This document shows, piece by piece, positions 10,106 through 21,991 of a DNA stretch of 64,000 nt. Under the pieces are notes generated by a model. The model was given only the letters and a program-made list of their open reading frames with translations. It did no database searches and was not told the origin of the DNA. This DNA comes from Annona cherimola (taxonomy: Eukaryota > Streptophyta > Magnoliopsida > Magnoliales > Annonaceae), in the NCBI GenBank assembly GCA_030490835.1, contig CM059973.1, positions 63,740,008 through 63,804,007 on the forward strand, given 5' to 3'. How positions within the stretch are numbered: position 1 is the first letter of the stretch; the number at the start of each line of letters is the position of its first letter. Made by a program: the position numbers and the translations under genes.

Positions 10106-10949
10106 GTGCTGATCTGAATTCAGACCTTAGCTCCCCTTTCAGTTTCAAAGGTTTGGAACCCACCCTTAGTCAGCTACCGTAAGGCATATCTGCCTCCACC
10201 TGACAACGTTTCTCCAAAGTAACTTCCCTGCAATCCTTGTGTGCATGCCCAATCAAACCACATAAGTAACAGAATAAAGGCAGCTTCTCATATTGGAAGC
10301 TGATCCACCGTTTTTGCTGATCTCCTATCTGAATGAACATCCCCCGATGGAGAGGATTCCTGCAATCCAGCATTACTTTAATCTTAACTTCATCTTCTAA
10401 ACCTTTGATCTCAAGAACATCATCAAAAGTATGAGTTACGATCTCTCCCAGGCAGTGTTTATCAACCATATATGGAATGCCTTGTATATGGATCCACATC
10501 GGCGTTTTGACGAGCAGGAGGTGTGCATAGTCAGTTTCTTCCCGTAATTCCTCCATTACGATCAGATTACGGTCAAACAGCCATGGCCTACCATCCATGA
10601 CCCTGTTTCTATTTTCAATTTCAGAGAAGGATGCCTTCAGATGATTTTCTCCTACCTCCGTGAAATGAAGATTTCCTTTCGTTCTCCATATCTTGCGCAA
10701 CATCCCCTTAAACTGCTCTTTATTGTAGGATTTCGAAGCCCAGAGGGTGCATAACAATGCAGGCTCCGCTCCTGGAATAACCTTCCTGATCGCGTGGCTA
10801 CCGATAGACAAAGTCTGGAGTTCAGCTTCCAGCATCTCCTCGGTGCTGATATTCATGGCCGCAGTTCGTTCTCCACATTCACAGCGCAGAGGAAGAAAGT
10901 CCAGACAGTGACAGCTCGATATGACCAGAAACTTATCTTCACCGATCAC
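10106..10949 (-). pseudogene. LINE ORF1, N-terminal part: DUF4283-type region and zinc knuckle
   Basis: The open frame 10949-10170 gives 259 residues. The likelier start is the internal Met at 10856 (MNISTEEMLEAELQTLS). A DUF4283-like nucleic-acid-binding region covers about residues 40-180 of the long frame (hallmarks RPWLFDRNLIVME and MWIHIQGIP). A CX2CX4HX4C zinc knuckle follows (FCYLCGLIGHAHKDC). Proteins of this type bind LINE RNA. The frame stops at TGA (10172-10170), exactly where the family usually has PYGSWLR, so the stop looks like a TGG-to-TGA change. The same frame then runs on without a stop to the insertion point at 10106 and resumes at 1766. ORF1 thus carries both a nonsense change and an 8.3-kb insertion. 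Confidence 0.85.
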
Positions 10950-10967
10950 AACTAGACTTCCGACGAG

Positions 10968-11171
10968 TCAGAGAGCAGCTCGGACGTCAATACCCTCACC
11001 CGAACCCCGAGCGCGACTAAGATCGCCTATCGGGTCCAAACAGGGGAGAGACAGGTAGAAGATTATTCTCGCCGTGGGACTTGTGGCCATGAAGAACTTG
11101 AAACAAATGAAGAGAATTAGGAGAATTAATAGGAGGGCTGAAATGGCTGGTGACGGTTTGCAACTAGCCAT
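10968..11171 (-). other. Small ORF with N-terminal hydrophobic segment (67 aa, unidentified)
   Basis: An ATG in good plant context (ATAATGGCT) begins MASCKPSPAISALLLILLIL, followed by ICFKFF. This is a hydrophobic stretch of about 20 residues, like a signal peptide or anchor. The rest (after about residue 35) is GC-rich and probably the 5' leader of the LINE. It could be the first part of a small secreted-protein gene into which the LINE inserted, or chance. AT-rich, promoter-like DNA with a TATA-like ATATATTTAG lies upstream on the minus strand. Confidence 0.3.
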
Positions 11172-11991
11172 TATATTTCTGCTGCTGCAAACTGCAAAAC
11201 TAAATATATCTTTGGGTGTATATTACTACAGCTAGGGTAAAGCTTTGCACTCCTGCCAGATAGACGGGTCCGCTTCTATTCAGCGGTTCCTGACTCCATC
11301 AAAATTTAAAATTTTGATATAAAATTTAATTTACTTATTATATTTAATATCATTTATTTGATCAAGGAAATTAAGTTTCATCCAAAATCAAATATATTTA
11401 TAGGCTACATGTACTTAAATATGTATTCTTATACAGATTATAAAAAACGCTTATATTCATATATGTGTGCACGCGCACGTTAGAATATAATAATACTTTA
11501 TAGAATTATTTATGCACATAAAATAATATTTTAAATGGTTTAGATGTCAAAAATACAGTTTTAAAATTAATTTTTAGCATTAAATTAATTTATTACGTTA
11601 ATTTTACACATTTCGAGATGAAACTCATGCATGTAACAAATAAATAAATAAACAGATAAAAAAAACAACATTAGAGATTAGGTGGGCGGTGTGACTGACG
11701 CGCTTTCAGTTTTCACGAATATTGAATATGGAATGAGAAATGTTTTACACGAGTTGTGATGATTTCCCCAAATCTAATTTTCAAATGAAGACATGCATGT
11801 ATAGCTATGAGCTTCAATTAATTCCTAGCATGCTCCCAGTCATGACAGGACTAATTGAATAACTGCGGATAGGAGGCAAAGGTTCATCCCATCCATCCTG
11901 ACCATTTATTTTTCTAATAGGATTCTAAAATTTTAAGATGGAAGGATCAACTGCTATGGTGGTTTTTGTTCAATCTGCTTAATTTCGGCAT
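11172..11991. other. AT-rich intergenic DNA
   Basis: No coding or repeat structure was recognised here apart from short AT runs. It is the insertion site of the hAT element that follows. Confidence 0.6.
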
Positions 11992-12119
11992 GCAAAGACC
12001 AGTGTTATCAAAACCGGACCGGACCGTCCGGTCCAACCGGGAACCGGTCAAGTTCCCAGTTCGGTTCGATTATATAAAATCGTCCGAACCGGTGAACCGG
12101 CGGTCGAACCGGGATATCC

Positions 12120-12394
12120 GGTAGGACCGGATTCGACGGGTCAGACGGTCTTGTCGTCTCGCGACCCCGCAGTAGCTAACCCTACAGCCCCTCTCGCCGT
12201 CTCGTGGCCCCGCAGCCACGTCCGGACTCCGATCGTCCCCTTTGCGAACGTCAGCTCTCCCGCATGCAGCGCTCTCGCTGCACCGACTCCCGAATCCAGC
12301 CCGCACTCCCTCGCCTTCGACGCCGTTGCCGCAGACGCCCTCCTCCTTCGACGCCGTCGCCGCAGCCCGCAGACACCCTCGCCCGCAGACGCCA
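12120..12394. other. GC-rich segment of unknown origin in the hAT element
   Basis: The segment is strongly GC-rich, with repeated CCGCAGACGCC and CGACGCCGT-like units. It sits between the ACCGG-rich end and the aquaporin fragment. The open frames here are low-complexity Arg/Ala/Pro, so no protein family is assigned. Confidence 0.5.
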
Positions 12395-12549
12395 GAGTGG
12401 ATCCGATGATTTGAGCGATCCAATAGAGGATAGAACGGAAAATGGTGATGTTGCCCCTAACGGCGAGGCCCAGCGTCACGGCCGGATTGAGATGGCCGCC
12501 AGATATGTGGAGGCCAGCTGAGATCATCATAGCCACAGCCACAACCAGC
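12395..12549 (-). pseudogene. Tonoplast aquaporin (TIP) exon fragment
   Basis: The minus strand reads [20 protein letters not shown] then [19 protein letters not shown] and YWIAQIIGS. This covers the first NPA box (HLNPAVT) and the following helix of MIP-family water channels. The closest pattern is the TIP subfamily ([12 protein letters not shown]...YWIAQ). Only about 50 of roughly 250 residues remain, with no start and no second NPA box, so it cannot form a channel. It is joined on its 5' side to a UGT fragment on the other strand. Confidence 0.85.
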
Positions 12550-12565
12550 GTTCGTGAGCCACTGC

Positions 12566-12985
12566 ATTTGTGTGGGTCGCGCGGCCTTTGATTGAGTTCG
12601 ACGCAGATGGGGAGATCGATAGGCGGTGGCTTCCGGAGGGATTCGAGGAATGGGTGCAGGAGAAGAAGTTGGGGCTTCTTATCAGGAAATGGGCGCCGGC
12701 GCCGCAGCTAGAGATTCTAAAGCACCGGGCGACAGAGGTGTTCGTGAGCCACTGCGGGTGGAATTCGGTGCTGGAGAGCTTGAACTGTGGAGTGCCGATG
12801 ATCAGATGGCCGCTGGCGTCGGAGTAGTTCTATTGTTCAAAGCTGGTGGTGGAGGAATTGCGGGCGTGAGAGGAGGTGGGGAGAGGGGAGGAGGTGGTGG
12901 TGGGAGCGGAGGAAGTGGCGGTGGGGAAGGAAGGATCGTCGATGCGGAATGAATTTGTTGAGACATTGAGAAGCAATAATAAGCA
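12566..12985 (+). pseudogene. UDP-glycosyltransferase C-terminal fragment with PSPG box
   Basis: The frame reads [15 protein letters not shown], then [12 protein letters not shown], then [12 protein letters not shown]...[20 protein letters not shown]. The latter is the plant secondary-product glycosyltransferase box that binds the UDP-sugar. The pattern suggests a UGT92-like family-1 enzyme (inference). Two in-frame stops break it: TAG at 12825-12827, where the box normally has Gln (ASEQFY), and TGA about 50 bases later (LRA*EEVG). The frame can still be followed to FVETLRSNN near 12985. The N-terminal acceptor domain is absent. This is a captured, decayed fragment. Confidence 0.85.
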
Positions 12986-13827
12986 TGGGAAATAATAATT
13001 AATTTTCACAATAATAGGGAATAGTTATAGAAAGTCTAATTCATTGCGATGAAGTCTATTGTCTTTCGTCGTCTCCTTTTTATCTGTTTTGGAATAGATG
13101 TGTTTCTAATGGACATTGGTAATTGGGGATGCATGACTTATTATTCTTGGTAATAGACTGTCAAAATTTATTATCCAACATAGTTTAAAATGCTTACGCT
13201 ATTTGTAAAAATAAACGGGAAAAAATTCAAGAACCAACATCCAATCAACAACGGTCAGAGCTTATTACAAATTTAAGTCTTTCAGGTTAGTTAATGTAGT
13301 TAATTTTTTTAACGTTCATATTTTTCCTTTTAAAACTTGCTATTAGTTTTTTTTGCATATTTTGTACTTATATGGTGATTCTTAAAATCTAACATATATA
13401 TTTAGGATTTATGAAAATATAATTTTATTAATAATTCAATCTATTTAATTATTTATTTAAAATTTAAAAATAATTTAATATTTATAACATCATAAATATA
13501 TCATGCTGACGTCATCGGTTCGAACCAGATCAGTACCTTTACCGGTTCAATCATCGGTTCGGTTCTGACAACATTGGCAAAGACTTGGCCGGGAGGTGAG
13601 CTGGGCAATGTGGACTTTGCTAGTCCATATGCGGAAGGAAGTCACATCTGAGTTGATTTCCAGCTAAGATCTCCCTGGCTCCAGGATTAAGAAAGAAAAG
13701 GAGATCGAAGTACATGTTGACCATCCGCGGCAATTTTCATTTTAGAACCATTCATCCTTTAAAATATTGATTTGATTTAAAAATGGATATAGATTAGTCA
13801 GAAATTATATAAGTAAAGTTTTTTAAA

Positions 13828-14117
13828 GGATCTGATTAGGTGCACCTGGGTGTACTTAGTTTTGGTGTGTCGGGTGAAAATAACTATTTTTAAAATTTTT
13901 TCTGAAAAATTTTAACACAATCATTAAAATGTCATTGATTTTTAAAAAATTCAAAAAATATATGAAAATCTTCAAAAATGATAAAATCGAAATTCATGTT
14001 AAATACACTTAGATTAACACTTTTATGATTTTTTTTTTTAAAAACTAAAAAAAAGATAGATTAAATACACCCAGGTGTAATGAAACTAAGTGCACTCAGG
14101 TGCATTAACAATAACCC
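13828..14117. mobile_element. Mutator-like MITE (about 290 bp)
   Basis: Terminal inverted repeats of about 40 bp match imperfectly: left GGATCTGATTAGGTGCACCT and inverted right GGGTTATTGTTAATGCACCT, both continuing G(G/A)GTG(T/C)ACTTAGTTT. Flanks TTTTTTAAA and ATTTTTAAT match at 7 of 9 positions, compatible with a decayed 9-bp duplication. The interior is AT-rich with no ORF. Confidence 0.6.
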
Positions 14118-17100
14118 ATTTTTAATTTATATTTATATAATATGACAACTTGATATTACAATTAAGCATATTCATATCTTCACACAATGGTGAAAATTTT
14201 CCTATAAACACCCTTATAACAAGAAAAAATCTATAAAAATCCTCGCTTTTGAGGAAGGAATTGTAAAACTTTCATTTTAGGAGGACTATTTTGTAAATCC
14301 CTTCTCACCAACGAAAAGGGAGTCGAAACTGAGTTGGCTGTTTGTCGGCTTTTCTGCTTATCGCGGGCCAATTGCCCAGTGGCAAGTACAGTTTTAGAGT
14401 GAGTATAAATCCATTAAAATCTTTATCTTATGTGTGGCTAACGCAAAATTTTGATTAAAACAACCTTAAGGGAGATTATTAAATAATAATAATAATAATC
14501 AAAATAGAAAATATATGGATCGGATTACAGATAGTGGTGTTATATGGATCGGATTACATATGGTGGTGTTAATGGAACCAGTTCAACATTTGCTTAATTG
14601 AAAACCGGTTCTAATAGAACACTGCTAGGTTGTCCAACGATTGTATACTTAATGAGAATTGAGAAGCAATTCGTTGGAAATGTTCCCGAACGCTTAATTT
14701 GTCTCCCACCAAAGTAATTTTATAAAATCTAAACAACCCAATATCATGATATAATATTTAGATCAATCTCGAATAAACTTATGCCACAAGCTTGTTGCAG
14801 TCATATAAACTTTTAAAGAACAATTTTTAGTTACCATATGGAAAATATCATTTCTGGCTTGATGTAGCTATAGAAACTTTAAAAAATGAATTTTAAAATT
14901 GACCTAATAGAAAATATCATTTGAAACAATGAAGAGTTTACATTCAAACCAAGCATTTTCAAATTTGGGTTAAGTAGGAAATTTTTCCACTATATTTTTG
15001 TTGATCATTTTAAGCTTTTTGTAGAGGTACCATAATTTGATGAAAATATAGAGTACTTGTCCCATTTCTCATATCATAGTGCAATTAGATGCATATTGGC
15101 TGTTACGATTTGTACTCACCTAGATGTCACGCACAGAATTAGTGATTAGTAGATATATATCTTGTCTTGGTAAAGAACATTAATATGCAGTAAAATGGAA
15201 ACTTAGGTATTTGTAAGATTTTGAAATATGTATTCGAAATTTTGAAGAATTAGTGATGCATTGATAGAATTTGTAGATTCAAATTATGCATGTGATCTTA
15301 ATAAAAGGAGATAGCACATAAATATCATCCAAACGGGTAAGAATTTTAATAAGTATGAGGAAATATGATGGAACTAAATGAAACAAAAATCTTAAAAGTT
15401 TAAAGAAACTAAAGATGAGAGTTGTTAAGGATCTAGAGTTATAATGGCCCGCCGACAAAGTCAACGATTGCTACTAAAGTAAAGGATCAATGATAATAAC
15501 AGAACATATGTAGGTGCACTCCTTAATTTATTAAGTTATCATAAACCAGATTGAATACATACTTCACACCCTTACTACATCGCTCTTAAAAATCAAAATA
15601 AATAATTCTAAATCTGAATTCATCAAGTCCTAAACTTCATTTGGTACATTAATACCATATTGGTCTCTGCCCACATGCTGGCTATAAAAATGATAAAATA
15701 TGGTAGGCAAACTCAATAAGTAGAGCATATAAATATAAACTGGTAAAACTTAAATAAGTAAGATATATCTGAGTAAAAAAATGAGTTATATCATATAAAT
15801 CTGAATCAAGTTTAAATCCATACGAAGCATATATAAATGCTCAAGTATGCATCAATGCATCATATGCATATCACTTCTTCAAATTATTCCCACAAAGATC
15901 TCAATTCCAATGGAGAGATTTGGTATCTCACCTTGTAATCTCATTTGTTATACAATGTAGGTTGTCATCACTACCCAGCATGAGTGGCCGAACTTGTACA
16001 ATATGGTTCGATCGGGAAACATTTTTATCAAAATCGAAGATGTAATTGATAATTTATTGCACTTACCAACCAGCTACAGCTATAGCATACCACATTATGT
16101 AAACAACTTCAGCTCTAACTATTACGTTGATGGCTACTACACCACCAGTTCCATAGACCGGTTCATAATATACATTATCTAAATCACAAGGGTCAGACAA
16201 ATCAATTTGTATCCTAGTAAATCCACAGTGGTCAAACAGATAGGTCTAAATCGGTGTCACCCAGGCTATCACATCCTGATCTTTGATGAAGATGTGCTAA
16301 AAGTCATTACCGATGGTCTAACAACAACATTTCACAAATCCATAACTATAGTCATGGCTATTGAATATGCCAGCAACCCAAGCAATATATGACAATGTCA
16401 TAATGCATAATGCCAACATGAACAAAGACCAAATTCAGCATCATAATAAACTATCATAAATAAGATTCATTCATTCAAAATTATAAAATAATGGCATCCA
16501 AAACATACATGCCCATCACTATACACTGTAATACAAGATTAAAAATAGAAGAAAAGAGTTTTATTTACTTTGTGTAAATCTCAAATTCATTGTTACATCG
16601 TAGTTTGCTATAATGCTTAAATTATCGTACTGAAAAACTAATATTTTTCTTTACTCTATATTTCTAATTCAAATTAACTTTCTTATTATAATTTAGAAGG
16701 ATGCTTCATCCTAAAATGCGCGGATATTCTTAGATACTCTACTTTCATAATTCAGTCAAAATATGTTCTTTGTATAAATTAAATTATTTCAAAATATATC
16801 ATTTATAATAAATTTCATTAATTCTAAAATATTACTTTCTCCAAGTTAATAAAATAATTAATTCGATTTGGTGCTCATTTCACAGAATTACCAGATTACT
16901 CCTTTAACTTTTGATTTTTATTTTCTACATTGTATTGAACTCAATTATTAAAATATTCAATTTTAACTACTAAACATCATTCTTATATTATTAATTACTA
17001 GTTAATAATTATTTTATCTCCATAACTTAATATGATCATAGGTGAGCACTCCCTTGATCACATTAAATTTCAGCAATCTATGTATCCAATCTAATTTTCA

Positions 17101-19175
17101 ATATTCTTCAAATATTTTAAGAAAATTTTCCTCATAAATCAACTCAATAATTATAATTTTAACTAACCGTGTTAATTTAGATAATTATTATTTGATTTAA
17201 AAATTTTATTTTGATTGTTTCTCAATCTGCCCATAATTGTTAAAAACACACACACTAAGGTCCCTTGATTTTTCTTTATAATCAAATCAAGGTTTTTTTA
17301 TATGAAATTCTTATCATAAATCAATAACTACATTAATTGACTAAATAAAATAATTTCAACATAAAATACTAATTATTTGTATTTGTTTATGTATTTTCAT
17401 TTTCTTAAACAAGGGTGTGTGTTTATGGGATGGTCCAAATCACGTTAATTTTTACCTATATTTCTCTTATTTATATATTTTTTGAGTGAAATTCATGATG
17501 TTAGACATATCATATAAAATTTTCATCCTTAATTTTATTGTATAAAAATTATGAAAAATCAATTGATGCTGCTGATTTTGACTGTCATTTTACCCTGCTC
17601 AGGCTTACTTTCTAAGATTTTTAATTTACAAATTAGAAAAAATTTTATTATAAATTTTATTCGTTCTTTAATGGTTGTATAATGGGTTCTTAGAAAACTT
17701 TTCATGTTAAAATCATTTGTTTATTATTTCTTATATATTTTTCTTTTTGCTTTTAGATTTATTACGTGAGTTATATAACTTAAGTTATAAACTATTATAA
17801 TTGGTAATCTAAACTATTAACCATAGTTTTAATCATAGATGCAACAAATGTATTATATTTATCTACAAGGTGGCCACACATGATCTAACTTCATGTGTTT
17901 ATATAAAATCAAAATTTACATACATCTTATGGTTTGGATCATCTAGGTTATATATAGAATTATGGGTTGAAGGGTTGAGATCATCTTCTTGTACTCTAAT
18001 GATATAGTATTTATTTGGACCCATTTTGATCAAAACTTTAGGTGTAATTTTCTATAAGTAACAACCTCCGATCATGGCCATGTACGAATATCAAAAACTC
18101 TCAATTCACAAATTAAAATTGACCACCGTCAAATTTAATCATTTAACAAATTTGATTTCTATGAACATTAATTTTCTTCCTTCAAATATGAAATCTTTCT
18201 CCCAAAATCAATGGTTCAGATTGATCTCCATCATCGATTGCTACTAAATTTAATAAAAAATAAATGAATAAATAATGACTAACCTAGATGAGGTGGATCA
18301 ATGATTGAGATTAACTCGATCTTTCTATCAACCACACATTCTCCTTTTCTCTTCTTTCTTCTTGATTCTCCTCCATATTGTTTTGATTAAGATGGATCAT
18401 CCAATGACATTTATAAACTCCCAGTATACTCAACAATGGTGCCTAAATGACTACCTTGTCCAATTTATTTATTTTATTTTATTATGTTGGCTAATAAAAA
18501 GTCATTTGCCTCTTGCTAGGAAATTGAAATTGACTTTTGGCATGTTTAGCTCGACACGGCTTGTGCATGGTTGGATTTTTTTATTTTATAATTTGCATTC
18601 CTTTCTTATTATTTGTTTCTTTATTTTAGATGAATTTCTTATTATTTATTATATACACTTAAGTTGCTCAAATTTGTAATGTCACACCTGATTTGTTGGA
18701 AAATATCAAAATGCTCCTATTTTGCTTTTAAAATTTTCCATATTGATAATAATGATACATTTAAATATACTGTATGTATATCAATAGTAAAATTTGAGTA
18801 TTTAAAGCATGTATTGTTATAGAAAATTTTATAAAAAAATTTATTATATATACATGTTTTTAAAATTACAAATTTTCTTCCAATATTCAAGTAGGGTATT
18901 TACAAGAGTATCGCATATAAATTATCTACGATAAACAACTAATTTATTTATTTTGGATAATTTGCAAGGAATAATCCTAATTTAATCTAACATCTTTTCT
19001 TAAAGCAAACATATATTTTTTAATCAACATAATTGCCTAGTTTCATTATGTTATATTAATTAAAATTTATAGTTATTCATAAAATTCCTTAAAAGGATCT
19101 TGCTTATCTTGAGGTGAAAACTTCTTAGTTTAATGTCTTAATTTTTAATTTAAAATTTCACATCTCAGTGCCATC
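14118..19175. other. AT-rich intergenic DNA with possible old LTR remnants
   Basis: No gene is recognised in these 5 kb. A 30-bp direct duplication (ATATGGATCGGATTACA...GTGGTGTTA) lies at about 14513-14571. From about 15480 to 18690 the layout recalls the solo LTR at 51063: a CTCAATAAGTAGAGC stretch, then CATCACTACCCAGCATGAGTGG, then a TATAAA region near 18410. It may be a diverged gypsy LTR, but no ends or duplication can be fixed. Short open frames here are AT-rich noise. Confidence 0.4.
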
Positions 19176-20574
19176 TAGGGGTGTTAACATATTGGTTAGA
19201 TGGGTTAGATTCTAATCCTAGGAGTGCAACCTTGGCTAGGTTGAGTCTAAACCCAACCTGCAGAACTTGAATTCTAATGGTGTTAGAATTTGCCTTTTTA
19301 TAACTCGAGCTCGAAAACTTCAAGCCCGAGGAACTTGATTTATAAATAAGATAGTTTTAGAGTTCGAATGAATCTGAACTCGAAAAAATCTAAGCACAAT
19401 TTTTCATTTTATATTTATTATGCAATTATATACATAATATATGAACAATATATCTTTATATTTTATGTATTTTATGTTATTTATAGTTATATTTGATTAC
19501 ATATTTGTATATTGTAATTATGTTATAAATAAAGTATATTATTTTCATTTATATTTAGATCTTATTTCTATAATTTATTTTTACATCTATTAATTTTCTT
19601 CTTTTATCTTATTTTTATGCTAAATTTTCTTCTAGAAATATTCTTTAGATTTCTATATTTTTTAAAATATGTAGTTAAATATGTAGTTTGACTATATATT
19701 ATTATTATTATTACTTATATAATTTGTTACAATTATATATTGAAACGAAATTCTAAACTTATTTCTTTTAAATAAAATATAAATTCATTAACCAAAATTC
19801 TAACCTAAAACTCAACCTAAACCTAATTTCAAAATTAGGATTAGAGTTTAAGTATTTATCGATAGAATTAGAACTAGGTTAAGGTGAACTTGAGTTTCAT
19901 GAACCCAAGTCACAACCCTATCTAATCTTAATTTTAATTCATTTAAAAATATCAACCCTATTCTATTTATTAACGAGTTTAAGACCCCAACCCATACCCA
20001 TTTAATAAACAAATTAGCGGGTTGTGTGAGGTTGCATGGTAGGTGTAGGAAATAAGGGGAAAGGAGAGAGGGGGAAGAGACATAAGGAGCGATGAGATGG
20101 AGTAACAAGGAAACAGGCAAAGACCAAGAGAGGGGGCATGGTCAGATGAAGAATGAGAGAGAGAAGAGAATCAAATGGAAAGATGGAGAGAGGGGAATAG
20201 GGAGAGAGATAGGAGGATGATCAGATAGAGAGGAGGAGAGAGAGAGGGAGATAAAGAGAGGAAAAGAGGGAGAGGGAATAAGCTTACTGGCAGTGACAGG
20301 GACTGCATGATGGTGATCAACGGTGATGCTGCAATAGGAGTTTTAGTGTAATTTATATGTCTTCTCTTAATAGGTTGCAAATGAGTTAACAGGTTAGATG
20401 GGTTGCATGAGTTACTAAATGAGTTGACATGTTGTAAAATCTTAGTCCTAACTTATTTATTTATAAATGGTTGAATTAGTTGACAAATCATATACCATTT
20501 ATTCAAAAATTTCAACAAAACTCATTTATAAATAGGGTGAACAGATGGGTTAACCATGACCATTAATACCCCTA
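19176..20574. mobile_element. hAT-like non-autonomous element with TAGGGGTG ends (1.4 kb)
   Basis: Left end TAGGGGTGTTAAC and right end TTAATACCCCTA are inverted repeats, with subterminal GGGTT(A)/AACCC motifs on both sides. The flanking 8-mers GTGCCATC and GTTTTATT match at only four positions, so any duplication has decayed. A second partial copy at 49506-49730 supports the right boundary. The interior has GA-rich low-complexity DNA (about 20040-20280) and no transposase. Confidence 0.65.
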
Positions 20575-21025
20575 GTTTTATTACTTCATACACTAAATTA
20601 TACAAAAGTACAATACCAAATATAAAATAATTAATTAAATAATAGGATATAAAACCAAAAAAAATCCATCATAAATAAATGAAATTAAATCATTACTTCG
20701 AATTATCTATATACTACATTCCAAACCCTAGAATGAGAAAACTATTTTGACATGATTTTAATGAATCCAAAGATATAAATATTCTTAAATATACACATTA
20801 AGTCTGCAATAATAAAGTCAAAAGAGAAAATAGTATAAAAAGCCTTTTTTGATGTATAGTATAAAAAGCTTATTGATTTGGTTTTCATTAGTATTCTGCA
20901 TGAGTAAAACACTCTCTTTTTTCCTCTTCTTTTGCTTTTCTCCTGACTTTGACGATCTATCTTTAAAACAATTGATTTCTTTGGTAGACCATCACCCCGT
21001 TTATAGGAATGGATGCGCTTCTGTT
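20575..21025. other. AT-rich spacer
   Basis: No gene or element is recognised. A 115-codon minus-strand frame crossing it is Lys/Ser/Phe-rich without family features. Confidence 0.5.
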
Positions 21026-21878
21026 TAGGGGTGCAACTTAGTACTGGGTCAGTTGGAACCCGCCCGACTTGACCTGATTTCAAAACCAAGTTTGGGTTTA
21101 TTTTTAAAAAATTTTCACATTAGACCCAGTTTCAACCCAACCCGGTTTCAACCCGAAACCAATACCAGATTTGCATCAACTTGGTACCAAAACCTGACCT
21201 GGTCCAAACTCGGTATTTTCCCTAATTTATTAAAATAATTATGTTTAGTCACGCACTAAGTATTTCAATTATAATTCAGATAAAAGTTATTCCACATAAT
21301 CATAATCTCATTAAATTATAAAATGTTTATTCTAAAAACTAAATGTTGTATACATTTGTCAATAAAAGTTGAATATATTACATCTAAATTAATTTTATTT
21401 ATAAATAATTATAAATATACCAACTCTTTAAAATTATTGTATATAGACTAATTAATTATGAGATATATAAGTCTTACTTTTATAAAATTTTAGATACTGA
21501 TTTTATGTAATCTCATTTATTTTTCTTACTTTGATTATTTTTTCATAACATTACCTTGATTGTAATGTGTAAATTCATAACGTTCATTGTATTTAAAATT
21601 ATCTTTTAACTAAAAGACTAATTTTCATCAAAACCAAAATATCATAGGACATAAATATATTCACATGTAAATCATTTATGTATTAATGCAATAATATTTA
21701 AAAAATTTATTATTTTTGTCAGTAATTTCAATTTCGATGAGTTTGAGAGTAATTCGAATTTCAACCCGAAACCAAAACCGAAACCAACGCCAACCCAGTC
21801 CGGACTTGGATTCTAATATTAGAGTTAAGGTTTGAGTGCACTCAAACCCGGTTTAAACCCAACCAGAGTTGAACCCTA
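21026..21878. mobile_element. hAT-like non-autonomous element with TAGGG ends (853 bp)
   Basis: The left end TAGGGGTGCAACTTAGTACT and the inverted right end TAGGGTTCAACTCTGGTTGG pair imperfectly. Flanking 8-mers CTTCTGTT (21018-21025) and CTTCTGGT (21879-21886) match at 7 of 8 positions, supporting hAT. Both arms are full of AACCCG/CGGGTT motifs. The centre is AT-rich without coding sequence. Confidence 0.8.
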
Positions 21879-21991
21879 CTTCTGGTGCCTTGCATTTTCA
21901 TTGAAAACTGCTAGACATACGTGCGCTCCGCAAGGAGGCACTAGTTGCTTCGCATGTACGGTTGAGATGCGATGCAAAGACTCCTTACGGC

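Larger units (their letters stand above)
1..10949 (-). mobile_element. Plant LINE (non-LTR retrotransposon), 5' half, interrupted by an LTR element
   Basis: Reading leftward on the minus strand, an ORF1 with a DUF4283-type region and a zinc knuckle (from about 10856) is followed by the start of ORF2 with an endonuclease domain (740 to the left edge). This is the usual order of plant L1-type LINEs. A separate LTR element occupies 1767-10105 and splits ORF1. Removing it and one copy of the GTGCT duplication rejoins the ORF1 frame across the break. The 5' boundary is uncertain: GC-rich 5'UTR-like sequence seems to continue to about 11060. The reverse transcriptase, 3' end and target duplication lie left of the window. 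Confidence 0.9.
12000..13576. mobile_element. Gene-carrying (Pack-type) hAT element, 1,577 bp
   Basis: The left end CAGTGTTATCAAAACCGGAC and the inverted right end CAATGTTGTCAGAACCGAAC are terminal inverted repeats. They are flanked by a perfect 8-bp target duplication GCAAAGAC (11992-11999 and 13577-13584), diagnostic of hAT transposons. Subterminal DNA is dense in ACCGG/CCGGT motifs on the left and to a lesser degree on the right. No transposase is encoded. The interior holds a tonoplast aquaporin fragment (minus), a UGT fragment (plus), and GC-rich DNA at about 12120-12390 that may be a third captured piece. The right third (12986-13500) is AT-rich with no gene seen. Confidence 0.9.

Noticed and set aside
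18305..18679. 124-codon plus-strand frame with hydrophobic character
   Set aside because: It is AT-rich with mainly Phe/Leu/Ile codons expected from T-rich DNA, and has no recognisable motif.
15480..18690. Old gypsy LTR
   Set aside because: Layout resembles the 51063 repeat but ends, target duplication and alignable sequence could not be fixed by eye; left as a low-confidence remark.
19848..20380. Two minus-strand frames rich in Leu/Ser/Pro
   Set aside because: They read through the GA-rich low-complexity tract of the 19176 hAT-like element.
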